A DNA stretch of 64,000 nt from Pseudomonas iridis (GCF_017980685.1 NZ_JACXXO010000018.1:50768-114767), one strand, 5' to 3'; counted from the first letter of the stretch, positions 44,653 to 53,669 are shown. A program made the numbers and translations. The notes: generated by a model from the letters alone, not told the origin.

Positions 44653-46017
44653 TCAGGCCTCGGTCAGATACCAGCGCCAATCCTGCTCACCCACTTCAGC
44701 CATGAATTGCCGATACTCGGCACGCTTCACCGCCAGATACACCCCGAGAAATTCCTGGCCCAAGGCATCGCGTGCCCACACCGAATTTTCCAGTGCCTGC
44801 AACGACGTCAGCCAATCGGTTGGCAGCAATTGCTTGGCTTGCGCATAACCGTTGCCCTCAACTGGCGCGCCCGGATCAAGGTTCTCCCGAATGCCTCGAT
44901 GTATGCCGGCAAGAATCGCCGCCGCCGCCAGATACGGGTTGGCGTCGGCGCCGCAGATGCGGTGCTCGATGTGCCGGGTGTTGGCCGGGCCGCCCGGTAC
45001 GCGCAGGCTGACGGTGCGGTTGTCGACGCCCCAGGTCGGCGCAAGTGGCGCGTAGCTGTTGGCCTGAAAGCGTCGGTAGGAGTTGGCGTTCGGGCAGAAC
45101 AGCAGCAGCGAATCGAGCAGCGAGGCGAGCATGCCGCCAATCGCCGTGCGCAGCAGCGGTGTGCCGGCCGGGTCTTCGGAGGCGAACAGGTTGCGCCCCT
45201 CGCCATCAGCGAGGCTGACATGCATGTGCATGCCGGTGCCGGCCAGATCATCGAACGGCTTGGCCATGAATGTCGCCTGCATGCCGTGCTTGTGCGCCAC
45301 GGCTTTGACCAGACGCTTGTAGCGCACCGCCTGATCCATCGCCTCCAGCGCATCGCCGTGTTCGAGGGTGATTTCCACCTGACCCGGTGCGTATTCCGAG
45401 ATTGCCGTACGCGCCGGAATGCCGTGCAGTTTGCAGGCGCTGTAAAGGTCGGCGAGGAACGGTTCGATCTGCTCCAGCTCGCGCAAACCGTAGACTTGGG
45501 TATGTCGCGGTCGACCACCATCAGCATCGAGTGCCGGTTGCGGACGACCGTTGTGATCGCGTTTGGCGTCGAGCAGATAAAACTCCAGTTCGCAGGCCAT
45601 CACCGGGTTGTAGCCCTCGGCCTTGAGGCCGTCGATGACCTTGATCAGCAGGTGTCGCGGGTCGGCAATGCTGGCGGGCATGCCCTCGGTCGGATGCATG
45701 CTGACCTGCACTGCAGCGGTCGGAATCTTGCGCCACGGCAGGCGCACCAGACTGCCTTCCAGCGGATAGGCGCGGCAGTCGATATCGCCGACATCCCAGA
45801 CCAGGCCGGAGTTCTCGACGTCCTCACCCTGCACGGTCAGACCGAGGATGGTGCTGGGCAGCGGGCGACCGCTTTCATACACGGCGAGCAATTCTTCGCG
45901 GTGCAGCAGCTTGCCGCGCGGCACGCCGTTGGCGTCGAGGATGAACAGCTCGATCATGTCGATGTCGGGGTTTTGTTCAAGGAACAGGCGTGCGTCTTCA
46001 ATGGCTGCGAATTTCAT
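44653..46017 (-). CDS. gamma-Glutamylpolyamine synthetase paralogue (glutamine synthetase family)
   Basis: The protein has 454 residues from ATG 46017 (GTG at 46026 possible). Glutamine synthetase-like motifs: IELFILDANGVPRGKLL (N-terminal beta-grasp), MACELEFYLLDA, GTGMHMHVSLADGEG and CPNANSYRRFQ. It is related to the PuuA at 13164 but clearly diverged, so it is not a recent copy. It is the first large gene of the minus-strand module, preceded by two short coupled frames. The substrate amine is unknown. Confidence 0.9.
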   Translation of the reverse strand: MKFAAIEDARLFLEQNPDIDMIELFILDANGVPRGKLLHREELLAVYESGRPLPSTILGLTVQGEDVENSGLVWDVGDIDCRAYPLEGSLVRLPWRKIPTAAVQVSMHPTEGMPASIADPRHLLIKVIDGLKAEGYNPVMACELEFYLLDAKRDHNGRPQPALDADGGRPRHTQVYGLRELEQIEPFLADLYSACKLHGIPARTAISEYAPGQVEITLEHGDALEAMDQAVRYKRLVKAVAHKHGMQATFMAKPFDDLAGTGMHMHVSLADGEGRNLFASEDPAGTPLLRTAIGGMLASLLDSLLLFCPNANSYRRFQANSYAPLAPTWGVDNRTVSLRVPGGPANTRHIEHRICGADANPYLAAAAILAGIHRGIRENLDPGAPVEGNGYAQAKQLLPTDWLTSLQALENSVWARDALGQEFLGVYLAVKRAEYRQFMAEVGEQDWRWYLTEA

Positions 46018-46145
46018 GGCAAACACTCACGTTGGCGCCGCACAGGCGCGCAGGTTCAGGCCGGACGCGGCGCGAGAATAGGCGCGGGCGTCCTGGCAGG
46101 GAATATCAGGGAGCAGGGGGCTGTCGCGGCTTTAAACAGGCGCGA

Positions 46146-46235
46146 TCAGAGCGTCCGGGCGATATCCGGCGGGCGTGCGGAGTGACGCAGCTTGGAACGG
46201 CGCAGGGCCATGGGGAGATTGACGATACGATTCAT
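46146..46235 (-). CDS. Micro-ORF 2 in the leader, 29 codons
   Basis: The frame MNRIVNLPMALRRSKLRHSA (plus nine more, ending DIARTL) is strongly basic. An AGGGG sits 6 nt before its ATG at 46235. It overlaps the stop of the preceding micro-ORF as ATGA. It lies about 130 nt before the synthetase gene. It may be a leader peptide whose translation affects the downstream gene; no known family. Confidence 0.35.
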   Translation of the reverse strand: MNRIVNLPMALRRSKLRHSARPPDIARTL

Positions 46236-46309
46236 ACGCCGCCCCTGTGAGAGAGGGCGCGCTGAGTAGAGACGGTCAACGATTCTGGTTGTTGTTGTGA
46301 CGTGCTCAT
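46232..46309 (-). CDS. Micro-ORF 1 in the leader, 25 codons
   Basis: The frame MSTSQQQPESLTVSTQRALS followed by HRGGV ends in a TGA that overlaps the next ATG (46232-46235). A weak GGAAA lies upstream. Together with micro-ORF 2 it looks like a coupled pair of leader peptides before the second glutamylpolyamine synthetase. No family recognised; the overlap is the main evidence. Confidence 0.35.
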   Translation of the reverse strand: MSTSQQQPESLTVSTQRALSHRGGV

Positions 46310-46317
46310 AACGCATG

Positions 46318-46333
46318 TTTCCGTTGGCGGAAA
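46318..46333. promoter_or_regulatory. Dyad upstream of the second synthetase leader
   Basis: TTTCCG-TTGG-CGGAAA (46318-46333) is a perfect 6-bp dyad lying 9 nt upstream of micro-ORF 1. It could be an operator of the regulator of this module. The rest of 46334-46518 shows no supported gene. Confidence 0.4.
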
Positions 46334-46518
46334 ACGTCGGCGGCGGGACTGACCCGTCGACCGGTGTGTCCGGATAGTAAGGGGGAATCCGCGGGCGTGT
46401 AAACGACTGTTTCCGGGATGCGCTGTGACCGGTTACTCAGCGCAGCAGACGAACGCCCGGTCTCACGGAGACGCAAACGATCAACATGACATTGCTCCCG
46501 CGCTTGGAAACGGGGTGA

Positions 46519-47418
46519 TCAGCTCAGGACATACTCGACCGGCTTCAGCGGCGGCGGAAGATCCGCCACGCCGAGTTCGGCGAGAATGTCGCGCTCGATC
46601 GAGCGCACCAGCGCGTCGGTCGGCAGATCATTCTCATCGCGGCCAAACGGGTCTTCCAGTTCATCGGCAATCGCGTCCAGACCAAAAAAGGTGTAGCTGA
46701 CAATCGCGGTAAACAAGGGCGTCAGCCAGCCCAGCGGTTCGGCCATGGCGAACGGCAGCAGGATGCAGAACAGGTAGATCGTGCGGTGCAACAGCAGCGT
46801 GTAGGGAAACGGCAGTGGCGTAGTTTTGATCCGCTCGCACACGGCTTGCGCTTGCGTCAGGCTGGTCAGGTGATTGGCCAGCAGCATGTAGCGCCACTCG
46901 CTCAGCTCACCGTTTTGATGCAGGTCGGAACACTGCTGGCCGACCTGTTGCAGGATCCGCGCGCTGTAATCCGGCACCCCCGCATCGTGTTTTGGGGTGA
47001 TCCACTGACGGCTGGCGTCGGCTTCACTCTCCTTGCGCAATCGCGCATTGAGCGCATGGGCAAACCCGCACAGGTTGAGCAGCAGCGGTTTGCGTTCTGC
47101 CGATTCGCGGATGACATGGGTTTCGCGGATGACCGACCGAATGTGCACGATCACCTCACCCCAGGCCTTGCGTGCCTCGTACCAGCGGTCGTAACAGGCG
47201 TTGTTGCGAAAGCTCATGAAGATCGACAGCGACAAGCCGAGCAAAGTGAACGGCGTGGCGCTGACCTTGGTGAAACTGCTCGGATGAAGGATTTCGACCA
47301 GCACGATAGCCGAGGCCAGCAGCGTGACCATCAAGGTGCGCAACGCGATGCGCTTGGCAATCGAGCCCTTGAGGGTGAAGAGAATGGCGAACTGGCTGAC
47401 CTTGGGTCTGATGATCAT
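46519..47418 (-). CDS. Bestrophin-family membrane protein (YneE type)
   Basis: The 299-residue protein has four hydrophobic helices (LRTLMVTLLASAIVLVEIL; PFTLLGLSLSIFMSFRNNAC; IYLFCILLPFAMAEPLGWL; LFTAIVSYTFFGLDAIADEL). The bacterial bestrophin signature SFRNNACYDRWYEARKAWGE is at about residues 68-87. Such proteins form pentameric anion or cation channels. It lies 35 nt after moaA on the same strand and may be cotranscribed. No functional link is evident. Confidence 0.88.
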   Translation of the reverse strand: MIIRPKVSQFAILFTLKGSIAKRIALRTLMVTLLASAIVLVEILHPSSFTKVSATPFTLLGLSLSIFMSFRNNACYDRWYEARKAWGEVIVHIRSVIRETHVIRESAERKPLLLNLCGFAHALNARLRKESEADASRQWITPKHDAGVPDYSARILQQVGQQCSDLHQNGELSEWRYMLLANHLTSLTQAQAVCERIKTTPLPFPYTLLLHRTIYLFCILLPFAMAEPLGWLTPLFTAIVSYTFFGLDAIADELEDPFGRDENDLPTDALVRSIERDILAELGVADLPPPLKPVEYVLS

Positions 47419-47453
47419 GCAGAGCGGTCCTGATAACGCAGGAAAGCGGCGGA

Positions 47454-48452
47454 TCAGCCGCCGGTCATGTTCATGAAGCGTACGACCTGGACGTCGTCGT
47501 TGATTTCGAAGTTATGCCGATACGGTTTGATTTTCATCGCTTCGATGATGGCGTTCTCCAGACGTTGCGGATGCCCCGGATGAGCGCGCAGCACTGCTTT
47601 CAAATCCACCGAATGTTCGTTACCCAGACACAGTAGCAGACGACCTTCGACGGTGAGCCGCACCCGATTGCAGGTGCCGCAGAAGTTGTGGCTGTGCGGC
47701 GAGATAAACCCCAGGCGAATCTGCGGGGCCTCGGCCAGACGCCAATAGCGCGACGGGCCTTGAGTCGATTCCGTAGAGTCGATCAGCGTGTAGCGCTCGG
47801 CGATTTTCTCGCGGACCTGCACGCTGGAAAAAAACGACTCCGCGCGGCTGTGGTCGCTGATGATCCCCAGTGGCATTTCCTCGATGAAAGAAATATCGAG
47901 CTGACGGTCAATGGCAAAACTCACCAGATCATTGATTTCGTGATCGTTGCGGCCCTGCATCACCACGCAGTTGAGCTTGGTGCGGGTGAAACCGGCCTGG
48001 CGCGCGGCATCGATGCCGTCGATCACTTGCGCCAGATCGCCGGTGCGGGTCATCTGCTTGAAGCGCTCGGGATCGAGGCTGTCGAGGCTGATGTTCAGGC
48101 GTTTGACCCCGGCGTCGAACAGCGGCGCGGCGAGTTTGCCCAGTTGCGAGCCGTTGGTGGTCAGGCACAGCTCACGCAGGCCGGGCAGCGCGGCGATCTG
48201 TTCGCACAACTGCACCACGCCGCGCCGGATCAGCGGCTCGCCGCCGGTGAGGCGAATCTTGCGGGTACCGAGCGCGACGAAGCTCTGCGCCAGTTGAAAG
48301 ATTTCTTCCAGCGTCAGCACTTGCTGGCGTGGCAGAAACTGCATGTCTTCAGCCATGCAATAGACACAGCGGAAGTCGCAACGGTCGGTCACCGACATGC
48401 GCAGATAGTCGACACGGCGGTTGTGAGCATCGATCAGGACGCGCTCTGTCAT
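47454..48452 (-). CDS. moaA: GTP 3',8-cyclase, molybdenum cofactor biosynthesis
   Basis: A radical-SAM enzyme (332 residues) that starts molybdopterin synthesis by making 3',8-cH2GTP. The SAM cluster motif is CDFRCVYC (Cys 25, 29, 32). The C-terminal [4Fe-4S] cluster motif FCGTCNRVRLT followed by LLLCLG is present, and the protein ends in the double glycine (NMTGG) needed for catalysis. Molybdopterin made here would serve enzymes such as PaoC at the other end of the window. Confidence 0.96.
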   Translation of the reverse strand: MTERVLIDAHNRRVDYLRMSVTDRCDFRCVYCMAEDMQFLPRQQVLTLEEIFQLAQSFVALGTRKIRLTGGEPLIRRGVVQLCEQIAALPGLRELCLTTNGSQLGKLAAPLFDAGVKRLNISLDSLDPERFKQMTRTGDLAQVIDGIDAARQAGFTRTKLNCVVMQGRNDHEINDLVSFAIDRQLDISFIEEMPLGIISDHSRAESFFSSVQVREKIAERYTLIDSTESTQGPSRYWRLAEAPQIRLGFISPHSHNFCGTCNRVRLTVEGRLLLCLGNEHSVDLKAVLRAHPGHPQRLENAIIEAMKIKPYRHNFEINDDVQVVRFMNMTGG

Positions 48453-48613
48453 GACAGCCTCGCAGTATTGAAACCGCTGATGAACGGGTTTGGACGGGCA
48501 GGGTAGGCGTAACTGCCATGGGCGTCCAATCAGTGAAAGTTAACGGCTGATTGATCGCGTTGATGATCAAGTGTGGGAGCTGTGTTGGTCGAAAATCCGT
48601 GAATACCGCAAGA

Positions 48614-48709
48614 CCCTGTGGGAGCTGGCTTGCCAGCGATGAGGGCTGCACAGTCGACATTGATGTTGGCTGACCCACCGCCATCGCTGGCAAGCCAGCT
48701 CCCACAGGT
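48614..48709. repeat. REPIN, type A arms, plus a partial arm
   Basis: CCCTGTGGGAGCTGGCTTGC (from about 48614) and its mirror ending at 48709 form the pair. A partial, diverged arm GTGTGGGAGCTGTG occurs at about 48571. Confidence 0.88.
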
Positions 48710-48768
48710 TTTGTCGTACTCCCCAAACAGATCCACATCACCGAACATTGCAGGCGTGAGCCTGAGGG

Positions 48769-49620
48769 TTATTGCGCACCAAACATCGCGGTCCAGTAAA
48801 TCCCCGCATCGCTTTTCGGATCGGTCGCATAAGCGGCACCCAGCTCCTTGTATTGCGGGTTCATCAGGTTGGCGCAGTGGCCGGGGCTGGCGAGCCAGCC
48901 GTCGACGACTTTGCCCACGGTGTCTTGGCCGGCGGCGATGTTTTCGCCAACCAGTTGCCCGCTGTAGCCCGACAGCTCAGCGCGATCGCCGGGGGTGCGG
49001 CCGTCGCGGTCTTTGTGGTCGAGGTAGTTTTTGTTGGCCATGTCGCGGCTGTGATCCTGAGCGACAGTGCCCAAGGTCGCATTCCACGCCAGCGGTGCGG
49101 CGGCGGCAAAGGCCTGGCCGCCACACTGGCGTGGCTGGCTGCGTGCGGTGCTGAGTTGTTCGAGCAATTTTTGCCCTTCACTCTGCGCGTCGCCAAGTTT
49201 GGCTGACAGCAGCGGCCGCGCCAGCACAATGCGCCAGTCGCGATCGGCGCGGCTGACGCCGACATCGACAAACTGCGGATCCAGCACCACCTGACAGAAG
49301 CTCTCCTGAATCGCCTTCATCGCCGACGCCGCATCCCGTGGGCCGTTGAGGGTGATCGCCTGTACGTTGACCATCGGGTAACTGGCGCTGGCCATGGCTT
49401 GCTGCAGATTGACGGCGCCGCTGGCCGGCAACCGCAGGCGTGGATCAGCCGACAGGGGCGGCAACTCACTGGACGCCTGCGTGCCACAACGTTGCGGCTG
49501 GCTGCGATAGCTGTTGATCGACTCGATCAGTTGCAACTCGTCGGTGGCCATGGCCGAGGCGGTAAACATCAGGCCTGCGGACAGCGCGGCAAATCGCAAA
49601 ACGGACGGCATGAAGCGCAT
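48769..49620 (-). CDS. Secreted protein with two CAP (SCP-like) domains
   Basis: The ATG at 49620 has AGGGAGA 5 nt upstream. The protein (283 residues) has a Sec signal ending near ASAMA. Two homologous halves are visible. The N-terminal one (about 25-145) is degenerate. The C-terminal one (about 150-280) has the CAP core: HSRDMANKNYLDHKD, GENIAAGQ, and GWLASPGHCANLMNPQYKEL. Both halves start with YRSQPQRCG- or ARSQPRQCG-type words, suggesting internal duplication. CAP proteins are mostly structural or binding proteins; the role here is unknown. Confidence 0.85.
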   Translation of the reverse strand: MRFMPSVLRFAALSAGLMFTASAMATDELQLIESINSYRSQPQRCGTQASSELPPLSADPRLRLPASGAVNLQQAMASASYPMVNVQAITLNGPRDAASAMKAIQESFCQVVLDPQFVDVGVSRADRDWRIVLARPLLSAKLGDAQSEGQKLLEQLSTARSQPRQCGGQAFAAAAPLAWNATLGTVAQDHSRDMANKNYLDHKDRDGRTPGDRAELSGYSGQLVGENIAAGQDTVGKVVDGWLASPGHCANLMNPQYKELGAAYATDPKSDAGIYWTAMFGAQ

Positions 49621-49819
49621 GGAATTCTCCCTTGAGCTGAATGCGCCCATGATGCGCGAAACGCCCCCGGTGGGTGCAATGTCTTTTTCTCCCGTCGACA
49701 GTTTTTTCTACGGAACGCTGCGGTTGATTTAGCCGTCTACACTCAGCCAAGACCCCGGGATCCGGGCGTCTCCCCGACGTAACACCTTGCCCGCACCGGG
49801 CCCTGCCGGAAGAATTCAC

Positions 49820-50440
49820 ATGGGATTGAAATGGTTGGCTGGCTGCTTCGCATTCACTCTGTTGGCCAGCGCTGCCTGGGCCACCGATCAAGCGCCGATC
49901 AAAGCCAAGGCTGAAGAGAAAGCCCAGGTGCTGGAAGAAAAAGCCGCCGATAAAGTCAGCGCGGCACCGGCGCCGAAATCCGAGGCGATCACCCCGAAGG
50001 AAGTGCAGGCGGTCGACCCTGCCGGCGCCGCGCCGCTGGATGATCCGATCACTTGTCTGGCGCGCAGCATCTACTGGGAAGCCAAAGGCAAGGACACGCC
50101 GGAAATGGAAGCCGTGGCCAGTGTGGTGATGAATCGCCTCGGCCATGAAGGTTTTCCAGACACGGTGTGTGCCGTGGTCAAGCAAGGTTCCGAAACCAGG
50201 AGCTGCCAGTTTTCCTGGTGGTGTGACGGGCGTCCGGATCAGGTCAAGGAAGACGCCGAATACGCGCTCGCCAAAGAAGTTGCCGGCAAGGCGCTGAACC
50301 GTCAGCTCAAGGATCGCACCAACGGCGCGCTGTATTTCCACGACCGCAATGTCCACCCGAGTTGGGCCAGGGAATACCGGAAAACCGCCGAGACGAAAAG
50401 ATTCCTCTTTTATAAACCCGCTGGCGGCGATGCGCGCTAG
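49820..50440 (+). CDS. Cell wall hydrolase of the SleB/CwlJ type
   Basis: The protein has 206 residues from ATG 49820. A Sec signal (MGLKWLAGCFAFTLLASAAW) is followed by an alanine/lysine-rich coiled region (AEEKAQVLEEKAADK). The Hydrolase_2 domain (about 80-200) has LARSIYWEAKGKDTPEMEA with the catalytic glutamate, VMNRLGH and CQFSWWCDGRPD. It should cut peptidoglycan glycan strands in the periplasm. Its TAG stop shares bases with the convergent LysR gene's stop (CTAG at 50437-50440). Confidence 0.88.
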   Translation: MGLKWLAGCFAFTLLASAAWATDQAPIKAKAEEKAQVLEEKAADKVSAAPAPKSEAITPKEVQAVDPAGAAPLDDPITCLARSIYWEAKGKDTPEMEAVASVVMNRLGHEGFPDTVCAVVKQGSETRSCQFSWWCDGRPDQVKEDAEYALAKEVAGKALNRQLKDRTNGALYFHDRNVHPSWAREYRKTAETKRFLFYKPAGGDAR

Positions 50441-51324
50441 GCGCAGACTTCCCGCACACAATCGCGCAACCAGCGATGCGCCGGATCGGCATCCATGCGC
50501 GGATGCCAGAGCATCGACACGCTGATCTGCGGCATCTTCAATGGCAGGTCGAAACTGTGCAGACCCGTGCGCAGTTTGCTGGTGTGACGTTCCGGGACGG
50601 TGGCAATCAGGTCGGATTCACGAACCAGCGTCAGTGCCGCTGAAAACCCGCCGAACGACGTGACGATGTCCCGTGTCAGTCCGCACGCGAGTAGCGCTTC
50701 GTCTACCGGGCCGCTGCTGCGCCCGCGCCGTGACACCAGAATATGCTGGCCTGAGGCGAAGCGTTTGGCGCTGACCTTGCCTGCGCTCAAGGGATGGCCC
50801 TCACGTACCACGCCGATCCAGTGATCGTGAAACAGGATGCGGCTGTGCAGCGTCGGGTCGGTGCCGTCGTCGACTACACCGGTTTCCAGATCCACCCGGC
50901 CTTCGCGCAGCAGCGTGCTGTCCTTGTCGGCTTTCTGAACAAAACGCAGACGCACGTTGGGCGCCTCGACGGCAATGCGGGCGAGCAGGGCGGCGGCGAA
51001 GGTTTCAACAAACCCGTCGGTATTGCGCAAGGTGAAGGTGCGTTGTAGCTGCGCAGGATCAAGCACTTGCGCAGGGCGTAAAACCGCCTCGGCTTCCTGC
51101 ACCAGGTGGCTGACCCTTTCGCGCAATTCCAGCGCGCGCGGGGTTGGCACCAGGCCTCGACCGGCGCGTACCAGCAACGGATCTGCGGTGGTTTCGCGCA
51201 GACGGGCCAAGGCGCGACTCATGGCAGAAGGGCTCAACCGCAGGCATTTGGCGGCGCGAGCGACGCTGCCTTCACGCAGCAGCACGTCGAGGGTGATCAG
51301 CAGGTTCAGATCCGGCGTGGTCAT
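50437..51324 (-). CDS. LysR-family transcriptional regulator
   Basis: It has 295 residues from ATG 51324; a start at 51339 would add five. The winged helix (about 4-63) has GSVARAAKCLRLSPSAMSRA. The effector-binding domain follows. It is divergent from the MFS gene at 51428 with about 100 bases between them, so it probably controls that transporter. Its 3' end touches the convergent hydrolase gene. Confidence 0.9.
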   Translation of the reverse strand: MTTPDLNLLITLDVLLREGSVARAAKCLRLSPSAMSRALARLRETTADPLLVRAGRGLVPTPRALELRERVSHLVQEAEAVLRPAQVLDPAQLQRTFTLRNTDGFVETFAAALLARIAVEAPNVRLRFVQKADKDSTLLREGRVDLETGVVDDGTDPTLHSRILFHDHWIGVVREGHPLSAGKVSAKRFASGQHILVSRRGRSSGPVDEALLACGLTRDIVTSFGGFSAALTLVRESDLIATVPERHTSKLRTGLHSFDLPLKMPQISVSMLWHPRMDADPAHRWLRDCVREVCA

Positions 51325-51427
51325 GACATGGCGTTCCATGCAGGTATTGAGTGCAAAGCATGCGTCTTGCGCCTTGTATTGTCGAGGCTCAGGCTATGGC
51401 GCATGTCCTTTGTACAGTGAACACACC

Positions 51428-52828
51428 ATGCCCAGACAACCCCTCAATACCCAAGCCCGCTGGGCGCTGATCAGTCTGGCGCTATCGATGTTGATGCCTT
51501 CGCTGGACACCAGCATCGCCAACGCCGGGTTGCCGACACTGGCGGCGGCGTTTGATGCGACTTTCCAACAGGTGCAGTGGATTGTTCTGGCGTACCTGCT
51601 GGCAATCACCACGTTGATTGTCAGCGTCGGACGTCTGGGCGATGGCTTTGGTCGGCGGCGATTGCTGTTGATCGGGATAGGCATTTTCACCAGCGCTTCA
51701 TTGTTTTGCGCGCTGGCCCCTGGGCTTGGCTGGCTGATCGGCGCGCGGGCGGTGCAAGGCATTGGCGCAGCGATCATGTTTGCATTGACGGTCGCGCTGG
51801 TGGCCGATGCGGTGCCCAAAACGCGGGCGGGCAGTGCGATGGGGTTGCTGGCGACGATGTCGGCCACCGGCACCACTCTCGGTCCGTCGCTGGGTGGGTT
51901 GTTGATGGCGCATGTCGGCTGGCAATCGATATTTTTACTCAACGTGCCATTGGGACTGCTCAACGCATGGCTGGTGTACCGCTATCTGCCGGCAGATCGG
52001 GCCGCAGGGCCGCGAGTTGCGTTTGATTACCTTGGCAGCGGGGTGCTGGTGTTGACGCTGGCGACCTATGCGCTGGCGATGACGCTTGAAGGTTTCACGC
52101 TGGGGTTGCTGTTGATCAGCCTGTGCGGCGCGGGATTGTTCATCGTGGTCGAGATGAAAGCCAGGGCACCGCTGATTCGCCTGTCGCTGTTCGCCGATCT
52201 GCACCTGAGCGGCAGTCTGGCGCTGACGTTGCTGGTGACGACCGTGATGATGACCACGCTGGTGGTCGGGCCGTTTTACCTGAGTCGCGGTTTGAGTCTC
52301 AGCCACACCGTGGTCGGGCTGGTGTTGTCGGTTGGGCCGTTGCTGGCTGCGCTCGGTGGTGTGCCGGCCGGACGGCTGGTCGATCGTTTCGGCGCATAGC
52401 GGGTGGTGCCGGGCGCCTTGCTTGGGATGGTTTGCGGTTGCGGGTTATTGGCGCTGCTGCCGATGAGTTTCGGATTGCCTGCTTACGTGTTGCCGATGAC
52501 GGTGATCGCCGGCAGTTACGCGCTGTTTCAGGCGGCCAACAATACCGGGCTGATGGCGGCGGTCAGTCAGGACCAGCGCGGCGTGGTATCGGCGCTGCTC
52601 GGGCTGGCCCGTAATCTGGGATTGATCACCGGCGCGGCGGCGATGGGCGTAGTGTTTGCCGCGGCCACCGGTAACCCGACGCAAGCGCCCGCCGCCGTCA
52701 TCGGCAGTGGCATGCACATCACTTTCGGTGTGGGCACGGCATTGATGGTCATGGCCCTGATCATCAGTCGAATGCAGATCAGCGGGCTGGCTCCCATAGG
52801 AGGTCTGCGTGGCTCAGATAATTTCTAA
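51428..52828 (+). pseudogene. MFS (DHA2-type) transporter with an in-frame amber codon
   Basis: A drug/H+ antiporter-type protein of 14-helix layout (466 codons in all). It starts MPRQPLNTQARWALISLALS and has the family motif LGDGFGRRRLLLIGI between helices 2 and 3, plus LDTSIANAGLPTLAAAF. The frame stops at TAG (52397-52399) after GRLVDRFGA and continues in phase with RVVPGALLGMVCGCG to 52828. A CAG-to-TAG change would explain this. If unsuppressed, the product loses about four helices and is probably inactive. Confidence 0.85.
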
Positions 52829-52841
52829 GCACCACAAATCC

Positions 52842-52935
52842 CTGTAGGAGCTGCGGCACGCTGCGATCTTTTGATCTTAAAAAAGCAGAGTCAAAAGATC
52901 GTCCGATCGCGGCCCGAGCCTTCGGCAGCTCCTAC
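52842..52935. repeat. Chimeric type B REPIN
   Basis: The left arm is of the GCGGCACGCTGCG subtype but the right arm is CCTTCGGCAGCTCCTAC with GATCGTCCGATCGCGGCCC between, so the two arms belong to different subtypes. Recombination or replacement of one arm is likely. Confidence 0.85.
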
Positions 52936-52955
52936 ACGGGGATTGCGGTGATTCG

Positions 52956-53669
52956 TTAGCTGGCGTGGGTACTGATGATGCTCGCCACCTGCTGCGGCTG
53001 GCAGTTGAGATACGGCGACTTCTTCAACCAGCGCTGATCCGGGTACCACGAGAACATGAACTGGCCGTTCTTCAGTTTGTCGATCACCTGTTTCGCAATC
53101 TGTGGGCGGACGGCCGGGCAACCCTGGCTGCGACCGATGCGGCCCTGACGCTTGCTCCACAACGGATTCACGTAATCGGCGGCGTGAATGACGATAGCGC
53201 GATCACGCGCCAGATCATTGAAGCCGGGTTCCAGACCATCCATGCGCAGCGAGTAACCATGAGTGCCGCTGTAGCTTTCCTGAGTGCGGAACAAGCCGAG
53301 ACTGGACTGATAGCTGCCTTCGACATTGGAAAACTGGGTGGCGAAGTTTTCCCCGGAGTTGGAACCGTGGGCGACCAGATCGCGCAGCACCAGTTTTTTC
53401 CGGTTGAGGTCAAAGATCCACAGTCGGCGTTCGGTGGACGGTTGCGAATAGTCGATGATCGCCAGGTGGCGGGACGGCTTGGCTCCGCTGTTGACCGCAC
53501 ATTGCATGGCGCTCAAGGCACCTTTCAGCGCCTGGGGATTGAGTTCTGGCGCGGCGTGCGCGAGGCTGGTGAAGAGAACCGGCGATGGTTTGCCGGCGGC
53601 AAAAGCTGGACTGCTCACGGCGACAAGGGTCGCGGTGGTCAGTAGAAGTCGGCGCAAATACGTCAACAT
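52956..53669 (-). CDS. Murein L,D-transpeptidase catalytic-domain protein
   Basis: The 237-residue protein has a Sec signal (MLTYLRRLLLTTATLVAVSS, cleavage near AFA). The YkuD-like catalytic region shows IVIHAADYVNP (His162) and IGRSQGCPAVRP (Cys184 nucleophile). Such enzymes form or remodel 3-3 cross-links or attach proteins to peptidoglycan. It is divergent from the second L,D-transpeptidase gene at 53820. The two may be functionally linked. Confidence 0.88.
   Translation of the reverse strand: MLTYLRRLLLTTATLVAVSSPAFAAGKPSPVLFTSLAHAAPELNPQALKGALSAMQCAVNSGAKPSRHLAIIDYSQPSTERRLWIFDLNRKKLVLRDLVAHGSNSGENFATQFSNVEGSYQSSLGLFRTQESYSGTHGYSLRMDGLEPGFNDLARDRAIVIHAADYVNPLWSKRQGRIGRSQGCPAVRPQIAKQVIDKLKNGQFMFSWYPDQRWLKKSPYLNCQPQQVASIISTHAS

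Noticed and set aside
44707..46185. Plus-strand 492-codon frame opposite the puuA-like gene
   Set aside because: Antisense shadow; the minus-strand glutamine synthetase motifs are decisive.
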